Shown here piece by piece: positions 44,534-53,367 of a DNA stretch of 64,000 bases (its first letter is position 1; every line of letters begins with the position of its first letter). The stretch comes from JAGVPT01 sp963717445 (GTDB taxonomy: Bacteria > Bacteroidota > Ignavibacteria > UBA10030 > UBA8401). Position numbers and translations under genes: made by a program. The notes beneath the pieces are model-generated. The model ran no database searches and was not told the origin of the DNA. It saw nothing but the letters and a program-made list of their open reading frames with translations. Location: contig OY970334.1 of NCBI GenBank assembly GCA_963717445.1, forward strand, positions 1,798,001 through 1,862,000. The letters are read 5' to 3'.

Positions 44534-47500
44534 TTACTCGATTTTCATTTCGAGCCCTAACCCTTGTAGTTCGCGAATCAACACATTAAATGATTCCGGA
44601 ATATTCGACTCGGGCAAGTTGTCTCCTTTAACGATTGCCTCATAGACTTTCGCCCGTCCGACAACGTCGTCGGATTTGACGGTAAGAATTTCCTGCAAAA
44701 CGTGGGCCGCGCCATATCCCTGCAAGGCCCAGACTTCCATTTCTCCGAATCGTTGTCCTCCAAATTGCGCTTTTCCTCCGAGCGGCTGCTGTGTAATGAG
44801 CGAGTACGGTCCGATGGAGCGCGCGTGAATCTTGTCATCGACCAGATGGGAAAGTTTCATCATGTAAATCATGCCGACCGTGACTTCCTGGTCGAAACGC
44901 TCGCCGGTCCGTCCATCGTAAAGCACGCTGCGGGATTCCGGATGAAGGCCGGCTTTGGTAAGCTGCTCTTGCACATCCTCCCAGCTTGCGCCGTCAAAAA
45001 TCGGAGTAGAAAATTTTACACCGAGCGCCTGACCCGCCCAGCCGAGGGCAGTCTCGAACAACTGGCCGAGATTCATGCGCGAAGGGACGCCCAGCGGATT
45101 CAAGACGATGTCGACAGGTGTTCCATCGGGCATAAAGGGCATATCTTCCCGTGGAACGATGGCTGCAACAACGCCCTTGTTGCCGTGGCGTCCGGCCATC
45201 TTATCGCCGACCGAAAGCTTTCGCTTCTTCGCGACATACACTTTCGCAAGCTGGACGATTCCGGGGGGCAGTTCGTCGCCGAGCATGATTTTGTTTTTCT
45301 CGTGCTTGTACGCCTCTTCGATATGATTCAGGGCATCAAAATAATTCTCAAAAACTCGGACGAGCAAATTATTCTTTCGCTTGTCATCGATCCAATCCTG
45401 AGAAAAGTCGAGCTTCTCAAGATTGTCGTACGTCGAGAATGTTCCTTCTTTAAACTGCGTTCCGCTTCGGAACACGACGTTGCCGTCCGTATCCCTCACG
45501 CCGATGGATTTCTCTTCGTTCAGCAGAAGGTCAAGCTTGCGTCCTAATTTTTCGTAATGCTCTTTGATATCTTTGCGGCGCAGCTTCTCGAGAAGGTCAA
45601 GGCGTTTCTTATCTTCTTTTTTCGTTTCCGCGTCTTTCTTCTTGCGGCTGAACAGTTTTGTCTCGATAACGATGCCCTTCATTCCGGGAGGCGCTTTTAA
45701 CGATGCATCTTTCACGTCGCCGGCTTTCTCGCCGAAGATCGCTTTCAACAGCTTTTCTTCCGGCGTTGGGTCGGTCTCGCCTTTCGGGGTAATTTTCCCG
45801 ATGAGGATATCCCCTTCTTTCACTTCAGCGCCGACGCGAATGATTCCGTTTTCATCCAGGTCTTTTGTGGCTTCTTCGCTGACATTGGGAATTTCGCGGG
45901 TCAGTTCCTCCTCGCCGCGTTTCGTGTCGCGCACTTGCAGCTCGAACTCTTCGATATGAATCGACGTGTACACATCCTCCGACACGATACGTTCGTTCAT
46001 GATGATAGCGTCTTCAAAATTGTATCCCCGCCACGGCATGAAGGCGACGAGAACGTTCCGGCCGAGTGCCAACTCTCCGTGGTCCGTCGCACATCCATCA
46101 GCGAGAACCTCCCCTTTTTTGAAACGCTGGCCCGGCACAACAATCGCTTTTTGGTTGATGCAGGTATCCTGATTTGTCCGGAAAAATTTTGTCAGATGAT
46201 ATTCCACCCGGCGTTTATCATCGAAGCTTACAAGCGCCTCGGTATTTGTCTCGTCAATGTCGTAGACGACGATAATTTTATCGCCGGAGACGTTTTCGAC
46301 AACCCCCGCCCGCTCGGCAATAACGCACGTGCGAGAATCGCGGGCAACCATCTCTTCAAGCCCGGTTCCAACAATCGGCGCGGCGGGACGGAGGAGCGGA
46401 ACCGACTGCCGCTGCATGTTCGAACCCATCAGGGCACGGTTTGCATCGTCGTGCTCAAGGAACGGGATGAGTGCTGCCGCAGCGCTGACGATCTGCGTCG
46501 GCGCAACGTCCATATACTGGATATCGTCCGGCGGGTGGACGACGAAATCGCCGCGATGCCGCGACGTAACGCGGTCGGTCTTAAACCGGTTTCGTTCGTC
46601 AAGCGGCACATTCGCCTGAGCGATGATATATTCGTCTTCCTGTTCCGCGTTGAGATATTCGATCTCCTCTTCCGATACCTTTCCTTTGCGAACGGGACGG
46701 TAGGGCGTTTCGATGAACCCAAACTCATTCACCCGCGCGTGCATGCAGAGCGATGAAATTAAGCCGATGTTCGGACCTTCCGGAGTCTCAATGGGGCACA
46801 ACCGGCCATAGTGCGTGTAATGAACGTCGCGCACCTCGAAACCGGCACGCTCACGCGTCAAACCGCCCGGGCCCAGCGCCGACATGCGGCGTTTGTTTGT
46901 TAACTCCGCAAGCGGGTTCGTTTGATCCATGTACTGCGAGAGCTGGTTCGTCCCGAAAAATGCGTTGATGACGCTCGTGATCGTACGTGCATTCACCAAG
47001 TCGGCAGGGGTGAACGCTTCCTGATCGCGGATGTTCATACGTTCGCGCACAGTGCGGCACATCCTGGAAAGACCGACGTTAAACTGTGCGGCAATTTGCT
47101 CGCCGACCGTTCTCACGCGGCGGTTGCCAAGATGGTCGATATCGTCGACGGATGTTTTTCCCTGCTGCAGGTTGAGCAGGTACTTTATGATCGCGATGAT
47201 ATCGTCTTTCGTCAACGTCGTCGTCGATGCCGCAATGTCCAGTTTCAGTTTTGAATTGAGCCGGTGACGGCCGACGTCGCCGAGGTCGTAACGCTTCGGA
47301 TTAAAAAACAATTTATCGATGAGATTCTTTGCGGTGTCAAGATCCGGGGCGTCGCCCGAACGAAGCTGCCGGTAGATTGCCTCGAGCGCATCCTCTTCAC
47401 TGTGGACGCTGTCTTTCTGGATTGTATTCGCAATAACTGAGCGCTCGGCCGTTTCTTCGGATTTCAAGAAGCGAATCTTTTTCACCTCCGCCTTCCTGAT

Positions 47501-48325
47501 TTTCTTGATCATCTCTTCGCTGAGGGTCGCGTCTTTGTTGATGATGATTTCGCCTGTCTTCCTGTCGACAACATCGCCGCAAATGATGCGGCCGAGATAT
47601 TGCTTCAAATCGATGTCGGCGAGCTTCACCTCTTCAACGAGGCTGAACAGCTCCAAAATTTCGTCGTCCGAAGAATAGCCGAGAGCGCGAAGAAGCGTCG
47701 TGACAGGAAATTTTTTCTTCCGGTCGATGTATGCATACATGACATTGTTGATATCGGTCGTGAACTCAACCCACGATCCCCGGAACGGAATTATACGCGC
47801 CGAAAATATCGGTGTGCCGTTCGGATGTACCGATTCACCAAAAAATACTCCGGGAGAACGATGAAGCTGGCTCACGATGACCCGCTCAGCTCCGTTAATG
47901 ATAAACGTTCCGCGGTCGGTCATGTACGGCAAATTGCCGAGGTAGACCACTTCTTCAATCGTGTCGGTAAATTCTTTTCCATTCTCCGCTTTCGAGGAGA
48001 GCCGGAGCTTTGCCTTCAACGGCACGGCGTATGTCAATCCCCGTTCCTGGCACTCGCGCATGGAGTACTTCGGCTTCTCGACATAGTACTCGATAAACTC
48101 GAGGAGATAATTTTCGCGCGTGTCGGTAATGGGAAAATTCATAAGGAACACTTGCTGCAGCCCTTTGTTCTTCCGCTTGTGCGGCGGAACGTGTTCCTGC
48201 AGAAAATGTTCGAACGACTCCATCTGGACGTTCAGCAAATCTGGATATTCGACAACGGTAGGAATTTTTGCGAACGAAACCCGGCCGGCGTCCTGACCGT
48301 TTGATCCATTGGATTGGTTTTTCAA
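44534..48325 (-). CDS. rpoB: RNA polymerase beta subunit
   Basis: About 1,263 residues. The rifampicin region reads FFGTNQLSQYMDQTNPLAEL with TNKRRMSALGPGGLTRERAG; GRHGNKGVVA and QPLGGKAQFGGQRFGEMEVW near the C-terminus are diagnostic. The frame is open to a GTG at 48334, but AAGGAG is adjacent to that codon; the TTG at 48325 is eight bases past the site and is preferred. It follows rplL after 332 bp that include a long hairpin. Confidence 0.97.
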   Translation of the reverse strand: MKNQSNGSNGQDAGRVSFAKIPTVVEYPDLLNVQMESFEHFLQEHVPPHKRKNKGLQQVFLMNFPITDTRENYLLEFIEYYVEKPKYSMRECQERGLTYAVPLKAKLRLSSKAENGKEFTDTIEEVVYLGNLPYMTDRGTFIINGAERVIVSQLHRSPGVFFGESVHPNGTPIFSARIIPFRGSWVEFTTDINNVMYAYIDRKKKFPVTTLLRALGYSSDDEILELFSLVEEVKLADIDLKQYLGRIICGDVVDRKTGEIIINKDATLSEEMIKKIRKAEVKKIRFLKSEETAERSVIANTIQKDSVHSEEDALEAIYRQLRSGDAPDLDTAKNLIDKLFFNPKRYDLGDVGRHRLNSKLKLDIAASTTTLTKDDIIAIIKYLLNLQQGKTSVDDIDHLGNRRVRTVGEQIAAQFNVGLSRMCRTVRERMNIRDQEAFTPADLVNARTITSVINAFFGTNQLSQYMDQTNPLAELTNKRRMSALGPGGLTRERAGFEVRDVHYTHYGRLCPIETPEGPNIGLISSLCMHARVNEFGFIETPYRPVRKGKVSEEEIEYLNAEQEDEYIIAQANVPLDERNRFKTDRVTSRHRGDFVVHPPDDIQYMDVAPTQIVSAAAALIPFLEHDDANRALMGSNMQRQSVPLLRPAAPIVGTGLEEMVARDSRTCVIAERAGVVENVSGDKIIVVYDIDETNTEALVSFDDKRRVEYHLTKFFRTNQDTCINQKAIVVPGQRFKKGEVLADGCATDHGELALGRNVLVAFMPWRGYNFEDAIIMNERIVSEDVYTSIHIEEFELQVRDTKRGEEELTREIPNVSEEATKDLDENGIIRVGAEVKEGDILIGKITPKGETDPTPEEKLLKAIFGEKAGDVKDASLKAPPGMKGIVIETKLFSRKKKDAETKKEDKKRLDLLEKLRRKDIKEHYEKLGRKLDLLLNEEKSIGVRDTDGNVVFRSGTQFKEGTFSTYDNLEKLDFSQDWIDDKRKNNLLVRVFENYFDALNHIEEAYKHEKNKIMLGDELPPGIVQLAKVYVAKKRKLSVGDKMAGRHGNKGVVAAIVPREDMPFMPDGTPVDIVLNPLGVPSRMNLGQLFETALGWAGQALGVKFSTPIFDGASWEDVQEQLTKAGLHPESRSVLYDGRTGERFDQEVTVGMIYMMKLSHLVDDKIHARSIGPYSLITQQPLGGKAQFGGQRFGEMEVWALQGYGAAHVLQEILTVKSDDVVGRAKVYEAIVKGDNLPESNIPESFNVLIRELQGLGLEMKIE

Positions 48326-48657
48326 TGCAACCACTCCTTCGGGTCCTGCGACCCTTTAATTGTTAGGTAATATTCTGAGAAATCGTAATTCCACTGGGAA
48401 GGAAAAACTCACTATGTTTATCGAGAGGAACGACACTTTTCATTGGTTTGCTCGATACACCACTGCGATATTTTCTTCCGCTGTACCTTCCGTCTCGACC
48501 TGCATCACCACCGATTAGACTGAACAAGCCGATAGCGTGTTCCGCCTTTCGGCGGATGCCATCGGCTTGTCCGGTCTTTACAGGGGAGTAGCTATGCTAT
48601 ACACGTAACATGGACCTTTCAGAAAAAGTTCAACGTGAGCTCGCTTTCGGGGCGTTG
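48326..48657 (-). other. rplL-rpoB intergenic region (332 bp)
   Basis: No ORF with coding character. It holds the hairpin at 48524-48570 and otherwise unremarkable sequence up to the rpoB ribosome site AAGGAG. In other bacteria this junction attenuates or processes the L10-L12/rpoBC transcript. Confidence 0.5.
48524..48570 (-). promoter_or_regulatory. Attenuator or processing hairpin between rplL and rpoB
   Basis: The outer arms ACAAGCCGAT (48524-48533) and ATCGGCTTGT (48561-48570) are perfect complements. They enclose an inner perfect TCCGCC-TTTC-GGCGGA hairpin. The minus-strand copy lacks a long U tract, so an RNase III-type processing site or partial attenuator is more likely than a full terminator. 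Confidence 0.5.
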
Positions 48658-49038
48658 TTACTTCAATTCCACTTTCGCGCCCGCTTCTTCGAGTTCCTTC
48701 TTCAACTTTTCTGCGTCGTCCTTGTTCGCTCCTTCTTTCACATTTTTCGGTGCCCCGTCGACGAGGTCCTTCGCCTCTTTCAAGCCGAGACCGGTTGCTG
48801 CGCGGACCACTTTGATGACGTTGATTTTCTGCGCGCCCGCTTCTTTCAGGACGACGGTAAACTCCGTTTGTGCCTCAGCGGCAGGAGCCGCTACGCCTGC
48901 CGCCGCTGCGGGGCCGGCCATCATCATCGGCGCTGCCGCCGTGACGCCGAATTTTTCCTCAAGAGCTTTTTTTAAATCCGCCGCTTCAAGCAGCGTGAGT
49001 TTTTCGATCTTCTCAACTAATTCTGTTACTGCTGACAT
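48658..49038 (-). CDS. rplL: 50S ribosomal protein L7/L12
   Basis: 126 residues. The N-terminal dimerisation helices (LVEKIEKLTLLEAADLKKAL) lead to an Ala/Gly/Pro hinge (MMMAGPAAAAGVAAPAAEAQ). The C-terminal factor-binding domain has KINVIKVVRAATGLGLKEAK and DLVDGAPKNVKEG. It forms the stalk that recruits translational GTPases. It is 48 bp after rplJ. Confidence 0.97.
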   Translation of the reverse strand: MSAVTELVEKIEKLTLLEAADLKKALEEKFGVTAAAPMMMAGPAAAAGVAAPAAEAQTEFTVVLKEAGAQKINVIKVVRAATGLGLKEAKDLVDGAPKNVKEGANKDDAEKLKKELEEAGAKVELK

Positions 49039-49086
49039 TGTACCGTTCTCCTTTAGATAAATTAGATTTCACTTTCGCTGAAAAAA

Positions 49087-49608
49087 CTATGCTACTTTCT
49101 TCTTCTCGATCGCATCGAGAACGCCGACGAGGTCACGCATGACGGCGTTGATGGCACCGATGATACCGGAGACCGGAGCCTGGATGGAACCCAGAATACT
49201 TGCGATGATCTCAGCGCGCGACGGAAGCTTCGACAACTCATCCAGCTTCGACCCGTCGAACACCTGTTTATCGATCACGCATGCTTTGCAGGAAAGTTTT
49301 TCGTTCTTGTCATGGAACTTCTTTATGATTTTTGCCGGCGTCACAGGGTCGTTATAGCTGAAAGCGATACCGGTTGGACCGGCGAGGCTTTTATATACCG
49401 CGTCGTATCCCGTAACGCTTTCAAGCGCTTTCCGGGCCAGGGTATTCTTCACGACCTTGTAATCGACGCCCGACTTCCGGAATTCACTGCGAAGGTCAGT
49501 CGCCTGCTCTACAGTGATGCCGCTGAAATCGGTGAAGAACATACCTTTCGCACGGGAGATCTTTTCCCGAACGTCGGCAATAATTTCTTCTTTCTCTGAT
49601 TTTTTCAT
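49087..49608 (-). CDS. rplJ: 50S ribosomal protein L10
   Basis: 173 residues: a globular rRNA-binding domain (SRAKGMFFTDFSGITVEQAT, YKVVKNTLARKALE, ASILGSIQAPVSGIIGAINA) and the C-terminal helix that holds L12 dimers. It is the base of the stalk and in other bacteria represses its own operon by binding the leader; a candidate leader hairpin lies at 49633-49680. Confidence 0.97.
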   Translation of the reverse strand: MKKSEKEEIIADVREKISRAKGMFFTDFSGITVEQATDLRSEFRKSGVDYKVVKNTLARKALESVTGYDAVYKSLAGPTGIAFSYNDPVTPAKIIKKFHDKNEKLSCKACVIDKQVFDGSKLDELSKLPSRAEIIASILGSIQAPVSGIIGAINAVMRDLVGVLDAIEKKKVA

Positions 49609-49632
49609 TGTGCGTTTTACTTGTTAAGCGTC

Positions 49633-49680
49633 TTGTAAGCGATGAGAAGCCCCCCGCTCGCGCGAAGGCATCGTTTACAA
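49633..49680 (-). promoter_or_regulatory. Candidate L10 leader hairpin
   Basis: In the rplA-rplJ gap, TTGTAAACGATG pairs with CATCGCTTACAA with one mismatch, around a G/C-rich loop, 25 bases before rplJ. Position and size fit an autoregulatory L10 leader; the kink-turn bases were not verified. Confidence 0.45.
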
Positions 49681-49733
49681 AAGAATGAATTAAGTGAGTG
49701 CGTAATATTCTTTGAAAAAAATCTGCATACAGA

Positions 49734-50426
49734 CTATACCTGAACCACGCTACGGTCAATGTGGACTCCGGGGCCCATCGTTGAGGAAACTGCAATACTT
49801 TTTACGTATTGTCCTTTTGCGGTAGCGGGCTTGAGCCTGCCGATCGTAGCAAGAAAAGCTTTGACGTTTTCGGCGAGTTTTTCTTTTTCGAAGTCAGCCT
49901 TACCGACTGTTGCATGGACAACGCCGGCCTTATCGACGCGGAATTCAATTTTTCCGGCCTTCACTTCTTTCACGGCAGTAGCGACATCTGCGGTAACCGT
50001 GCCGCTCTTCGGGTTCGGCATGAGTCCGCGCGGCCCGAGAATTTTCCCAAGCTTACCGACCTCGACCATCACATCCGGTGCTGCAATAATCACATCGATG
50101 TCAGCCCACCCTCCCTGAATTTTTTCCACATACTCTTGTAACCCGGCATGGTCAGCACCCGCAGCTTTTGCCTCTGCATCCTTGGGGGGCTTCGCCATCA
50201 CCAGGACTCGCACTTCTTTTCCGATGCCGTGCGGCAGCGAGACGGTCCCGCGAATTGCCTGGTCCGCTTTCTTCGGGTCGACGCCTAGGCGAACCGCAAT
50301 GTCAACCGATTCGTTAAATTTTGCCGTTGCAGTTTCTTTAACGATTGCGACAGCATCTTCTATAGAGTAAAATTTCTTTTTATCGACCTTTGCCAGTCCT
50401 GCTTTGAAGCGCTTTCCGTATTTCAT
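49734..50426 (-). CDS. rplA: 50S ribosomal protein L1
   Basis: 230 residues from ATG 50426 with AAGGAATGG upstream; the frame is open to 50453. It begins MKYGKRFKAGLAKVDKKKFY and contains GRLGVDPKKADQAIRG-like and GPRGLMPNPKSGTV motifs, ending AVSSTMGPGVHIDRSVVQV. It forms the mobile stalk at the E site and often represses the L11-L1 operon. Confidence 0.96.
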   Translation of the reverse strand: MKYGKRFKAGLAKVDKKKFYSIEDAVAIVKETATAKFNESVDIAVRLGVDPKKADQAIRGTVSLPHGIGKEVRVLVMAKPPKDAEAKAAGADHAGLQEYVEKIQGGWADIDVIIAAPDVMVEVGKLGKILGPRGLMPNPKSGTVTADVATAVKEVKAGKIEFRVDKAGVVHATVGKADFEKEKLAENVKAFLATIGRLKPATAKGQYVKSIAVSSTMGPGVHIDRSVVQV

Positions 50427-50487
50427 ACGCCATTCCTTATAATAGTGGTGCAAGCGTCTCCTTTTGGGGGACTCCCACGTGACTAAA

Positions 50488-50913
50488 TTATCCTTCTACG
50501 GTGATTCCTAAACTTTTTGCAGTTCCTTCGACCATACTCATTGCTGCATCAAGACTTGCTGCGTTGAGGTCGGGCATTTTCATTTCTGCGATCTCTTTTA
50601 CTTGAGCCCTAGTGACTTTTCCCACTTTCACTCGATTCGGCTCGCCGGAGCCTTTCTCAACTTTTGCCGCTTTGATAAGCAGCACTGCTGCAGGCGGGGT
50701 CTTCGTGATGAATGTGAATGACTTGTCAGAATAAACAGTGATAATAACCGGAATAATGAGTCCCATCTTATCCTGAGTTTTTGCATTAAACTGCTTGCAA
50801 AACTCCATAATGTTGACCCCTTTTTGACCGAGAGCGGGGCCGACCGGCGGCGCTGGGTTTGCCTGTCCGGCAGGTATTTGCAGCTTGACGAAGCCTACGA
50901 TTTTCTTTGCCAT
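50488..50913 (-). CDS. rplK: 50S ribosomal protein L11
   Basis: 141 residues: VGFVKLQIPAGQANPAPPVG, ALGQKGVNIMEFCKQFNAKT and VTRAQVKEIAEMKMPDLNAA. The N-domain binds thiostrepton-type drugs and elongation factors, the C-domain 23S rRNA. ATG start. It follows nusG by 31 bp. Confidence 0.97.
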   Translation of the reverse strand: MAKKIVGFVKLQIPAGQANPAPPVGPALGQKGVNIMEFCKQFNAKTQDKMGLIIPVIITVYSDKSFTFITKTPPAAVLLIKAAKVEKGSGEPNRVKVGKVTRAQVKEIAEMKMPDLNAASLDAAMSMVEGTAKSLGITVEG

Positions 50914-50944
50914 ACAAAACGTTCTTTCAGAATAAATTCAACAA

Positions 50945-51493
50945 TTATTTTTCGATTTCAACCTGGCTGAAGTCAAGCTCGACAGGAGTTTTTCTCCCGA
51001 AAATACTGACCATGACTTTCAGCTTCATCCTCTCTTCATTCACTTCCTGAACAAAGCCGGAAAAATTATTGAACGGGCCGCTGATAACTTTCACCGGCTC
51101 ACCGATGTGGAACGGCACTTCGATCTGTTCGACATCGCCCTTTTGCTCAATCTTTCCTATCAGGCGCCGCACTTCGTCCGGCTGCAGAGGCACCGGCTTC
51201 TCTTTCGAACCGACAAAACTCATCACGGACGGCGTGTTAAGGATGATGTACTTCGTCTTTTCGTCAAGCACGGCTTCGACGAGAATGTAGCCGGGGAAAA
51301 AGTTCTTCGTCTTGCTCTTCTTTTTTCCGTCTTTCACTTCAAAAACTTTTTCGGAAGGAACAAGGACTTTCGCGATCTTTTCCTGCAGTCCCGCTTGCGC
51401 GACTTCGCTCTCAAGATATGCCTTCACCTTGTTCTCATGTCCTGAATACGTCCGGACGACGTACCACTTTCTATCCACCGCTGTTTCTACCAT
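50945..51493 (-). CDS. nusG: Transcription antitermination factor NusG
   Basis: 182 residues. The N-terminal NGN domain begins with the WYVVRTYSGHENKVKAYLES element and contains FFPGYILVEAVL. A C-terminal KOW domain follows (PFHIGEPVKVISGPFNNFSG). It links RNA polymerase to the ribosome or Rho through S10. It follows secE by 5 bp. Confidence 0.97.
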   Translation of the reverse strand: MVETAVDRKWYVVRTYSGHENKVKAYLESEVAQAGLQEKIAKVLVPSEKVFEVKDGKKKSKTKNFFPGYILVEAVLDEKTKYIILNTPSVMSFVGSKEKPVPLQPDEVRRLIGKIEQKGDVEQIEVPFHIGEPVKVISGPFNNFSGFVQEVNEERMKLKVMVSIFGRKTPVELDFSQVEIEK

Positions 51494-51498
51494 AGGGT

Positions 51499-51681
51499 TT
51501 AGAAAATTCCTTTGAGCGCCTGGCTCACAATTGTGTCAACAAGGTATACGAAGGCTGCAATAATGAGACAGACCACGATCACAAGAATGGTCGAGTCCTG
51601 AAGCTCGTCTCTTTTGGGCCACGTCACCTTGCTCATTTCTTTGTAGACATCCGCAACAAAACCGATTATTTTATCTTTCAT
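51499..51681 (-). CDS. secE: Preprotein translocase subunit SecE
   Basis: 60 residues, the minimal one-helix form. An amphipathic N-terminus with EMSKVTWPKRDELQDSTILV is followed by one membrane helix. It clamps SecY in the Sec channel. It lies between tRNA-Trp and nusG, a conserved neighbourhood. Confidence 0.96.
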   Translation of the reverse strand: MKDKIIGFVADVYKEMSKVTWPKRDELQDSTILVIVVCLIIAAFVYLVDTIVSQALKGIF

Positions 51682-51727
51682 CTTTCAAGCTCGTTAGAAT
51701 TTGAGAAAATCGCTGGCACAACCTTCG

Positions 51728-51800
51728 CACGTGTGGAGGGACTCGAACCCCCAACCAACGGTTTTGGAGACCGCTACTCTACCAATTGAGCTACACACGT
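51728..51800 (-). tRNA. tRNA-Trp(CCA)
   Basis: 73 nt with the ACGTGTG/CACACGT acceptor, the anticodon loop CTCCAAA (anticodon CCA), the T arm GGGTTCGAGTCCC and G73. No CCA is encoded. It lies between rpmG and secE, the usual trpT position in this phylum. Confidence 0.95.
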
Positions 51801-51819
51801 AGGAGAATGACGAATGCAA

Positions 51820-51969
51820 CTACTTAGTCTCTTTATGCTGGGTATGCTTTGCGCAGAAACGACAATATTTTTTGTATTCAACCCGGCCGGTCTGCTTTTT
51901 CTTATTCTTCGTCGTGGAATAATTTCTGTTTTTGCAAACCGTGCATTCTAAAGTTATGATGTCTCTCAC
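51820..51969 (-). CDS. rpmG: 50S ribosomal protein L33
   Basis: 49 residues from GTG 51969: MRDIITLECTVCKNRNYSTT, NKKKQTGRVEYKKYCRFCAK, HTQHKETK. The CxxC...CxxC set is the zinc form. It lies between the tRNA cluster and trpT. In many relatives a tuf gene comes just before it; here a defective tRNA-Thr copy is in that position. Confidence 0.96.
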   Translation of the reverse strand: MRDIITLECTVCKNRNYSTTKNKKKQTGRVEYKKYCRFCAKHTQHKETK

Positions 51970-52024
51970 CGTACACTCCGCAACGTAATAATGTTCTTCT
52001 TCAATTGTATTTTTTTGTATCGAC

Positions 52025-52099
<75 letters not shown>

Positions 52100-52119
52100 T
52101 CGCTTCAACTTTTCTCTTG

Positions 52120-52192
<73 letters not shown>

Positions 52193-52237
52193 GTAACCCT
52201 CACCATGATGAACATCCCCCACGCAAAATTCATTCTG

Positions 52238-52310
52238 AGCGGGAGACGGGACTCGAACCCGCGACCAACAGCTTGGAAGGCTGTGACTCTACCAACTGAG
52301 TTACTCCCGC
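52238..52310 (-). tRNA. tRNA-Gly(TCC)
   Basis: 73 nt with the GCGGGAG/CTCCCGC acceptor, the anticodon loop CTTCCAA (anticodon TCC), the T arm GCGGGTTCGAGTCCCGT and T73. No encoded CCA. Confidence 0.95.
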
Positions 52311-52375
52311 CAACTCACGAACTCGAAAACTTTTTTCTCAATCTCTCGACCAGCCTGAATTCCTTCGCAAGATGG

Positions 52376-52458
52376 TGGGTAGGGAAGGATTCGAACCTCC
52401 GAAGGCGTGAGCCGTCAGATTTACAGTCTGATGCGTTTAACCACTTCGCTACCTACCC
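52376..52458 (-). tRNA. tRNA-Tyr(GTA)
   Basis: 83 nt with the long variable arm of class II tRNAs, the GGGTAGG/CCTACCC acceptor, the anticodon loop CTGTAAA (anticodon GTA) and A73. It is followed directly by CCA (52375-52373), the only tRNA here with an encoded CCA. Confidence 0.95.
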
Positions 52459-52470
52459 TTCTACCCGGTG

Positions 52471-52543
52471 AGCTGGCGATGGGATTCGAACCCGCGACCT
52501 GCTGATTACAAATCAGCTGCTCTACCAACTGAGCTACGCCAGC
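52471..52543 (-). tRNA. tRNA-Thr(TGT)
   Basis: 73 nt with the GCTGGCG/CGCCAGC acceptor, the anticodon loop TTTGTAA (anticodon TGT) and the T arm GCGGGTTCGAATCCC. It is the first of the Thr, Tyr, Gly, Thr series, the same order as thrU-tyrU-glyT-thrT in enterobacteria. Confidence 0.95.
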
Positions 52544-52677
52544 AAAAATGCACAAGGATTTCCTGCTAACTTCTAATTGAATTAAGCGGGAAAAGATGAA
52601 ACAGCGGTGAAAAATCGTCTTGTGAATGCCCAATTCTAAAAGGTGTTAAGCCTTTTGCTTTGCCGGTAGAGTTACAT

Positions 52678-52705
52678 AATATAAAAGATTTTGCAATAAA
52701 GTCAA
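52678..52705 (-). promoter_or_regulatory. Sigma70-like promoter of the tRNA-secE-nusG-rpl-rpoBC block
   Basis: On the minus strand: TTGACT (52705-52700), a 16-bp spacer, TATATT (52683-52678). It lies about 135 bp before tRNA-Thr(TGT). Confidence 0.7.
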
Positions 52706-53053
52706 TAATTTTCAACGCTGTTTTTCTTTTTTGAAGGAAAAACAGCCCAATTCCAGCCTCCTGAAGAGTCCGCCCAGACCTCTCAAATCCCACATCAAAA
52801 GAAAAAGCCCAAAACAAAGAAGCCATTACAAGCCCGGTGCGCTGGGTCAAAAAAAACTCTTGCGTCTAAAATAAAAACAACCTATTTTTATGGCGCAAAC
52901 AACAGTACACCGTTTTTTGCGCTTGTAATGCCTTCCGGGGTCACTCGGAGTATTGTTTTGCTGAACAGGTCTTTCAAAAGAACCTCCCCGGTCTATGACA
53001 AGATCGGCAAACAAATAGAATCGCAGAGTGGGCAAAATTTGTGCTGGTAAGAG

Positions 53054-53083
53054 TTTGCGGCTCCTGCGATTTTGCGTTATAGT
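53054..53083 (+). promoter_or_regulatory. Possible promoter of the cold-shock gene
   Basis: TTTGCG (53054-53059), an 18-bp spacer, TATAGT (53078-53083). The -35 is weak. Initiation near 53090 would give a leader of about 75 nt containing the hairpin below. Confidence 0.4.
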
Positions 53084-53106
53084 GGCAACAAAACCCGGTT
53101 GTACGC

Positions 53107-53138
53107 TTGTCCGAAAGTAATTCGGACAGGTTTTTTTG
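53107..53138 (+). terminator. Terminator-like hairpin in the cold-shock gene leader
   Basis: TGTCCGAA pairs with TTCGGACA around AGTAA, with one more G-C/G-T pair on each side, followed by seven T. It lies 28 bp before the cold-shock ATG with no gene upstream on that strand, so it may attenuate this mRNA. Confidence 0.6.
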
Positions 53139-53166
53139 AAAAATCTTTACAGAAAGGAATTGTTCC

Positions 53167-53367
53167 ATGGAGAAGGGAACAGTGAAGTGGTTCAATAGTG
53201 CAAAAGGCTTCGGATTTATCCAGCGTGAGTCGGGCGAAGACGTCTTCGTGCACTATAAAGCGATCATCGGCGAAGGATATAAGACACTGAACGAAGGAGA
53301 CAAAGTTCAGTTCGACGTTGAGAAAGGACCGAAAGGCTTACAGGCAGCCAATGTTACTAAGGTTTAA
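53167..53367 (+). CDS. Cold-shock protein, CspA family
   Basis: 66 residues, one cold-shock domain. RNP1 is KGFGFIQ (residues 14-20) and RNP2 is VFVHY (26-30); the start MEKGTVKWFNSAK is typical. It binds single-stranded RNA and DNA and melts structure in mRNAs. An AGAAAGGAAT site precedes the ATG. It is monocistronic: a hairpin leader stands upstream and an intrinsic terminator downstream (53389-53423). Confidence 0.96.
   Translation: MEKGTVKWFNSAKGFGFIQRESGEDVFVHYKAIIGEGYKTLNEGDKVQFDVEKGPKGLQAANVTKV

Larger units (their letters stand above)
52544..53166. other. 623-bp divergent intergenic region
   Basis: It holds the minus-strand promoter of the tRNA/secE/rpl/rpo block (52678-52705) and, on the plus strand, the promoter-like sequence and hairpin leader of the cold-shock gene (53054-53138). 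Between 52710 and 53050 I see no coding frame with a credible start and no repeat. Confidence 0.5.
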
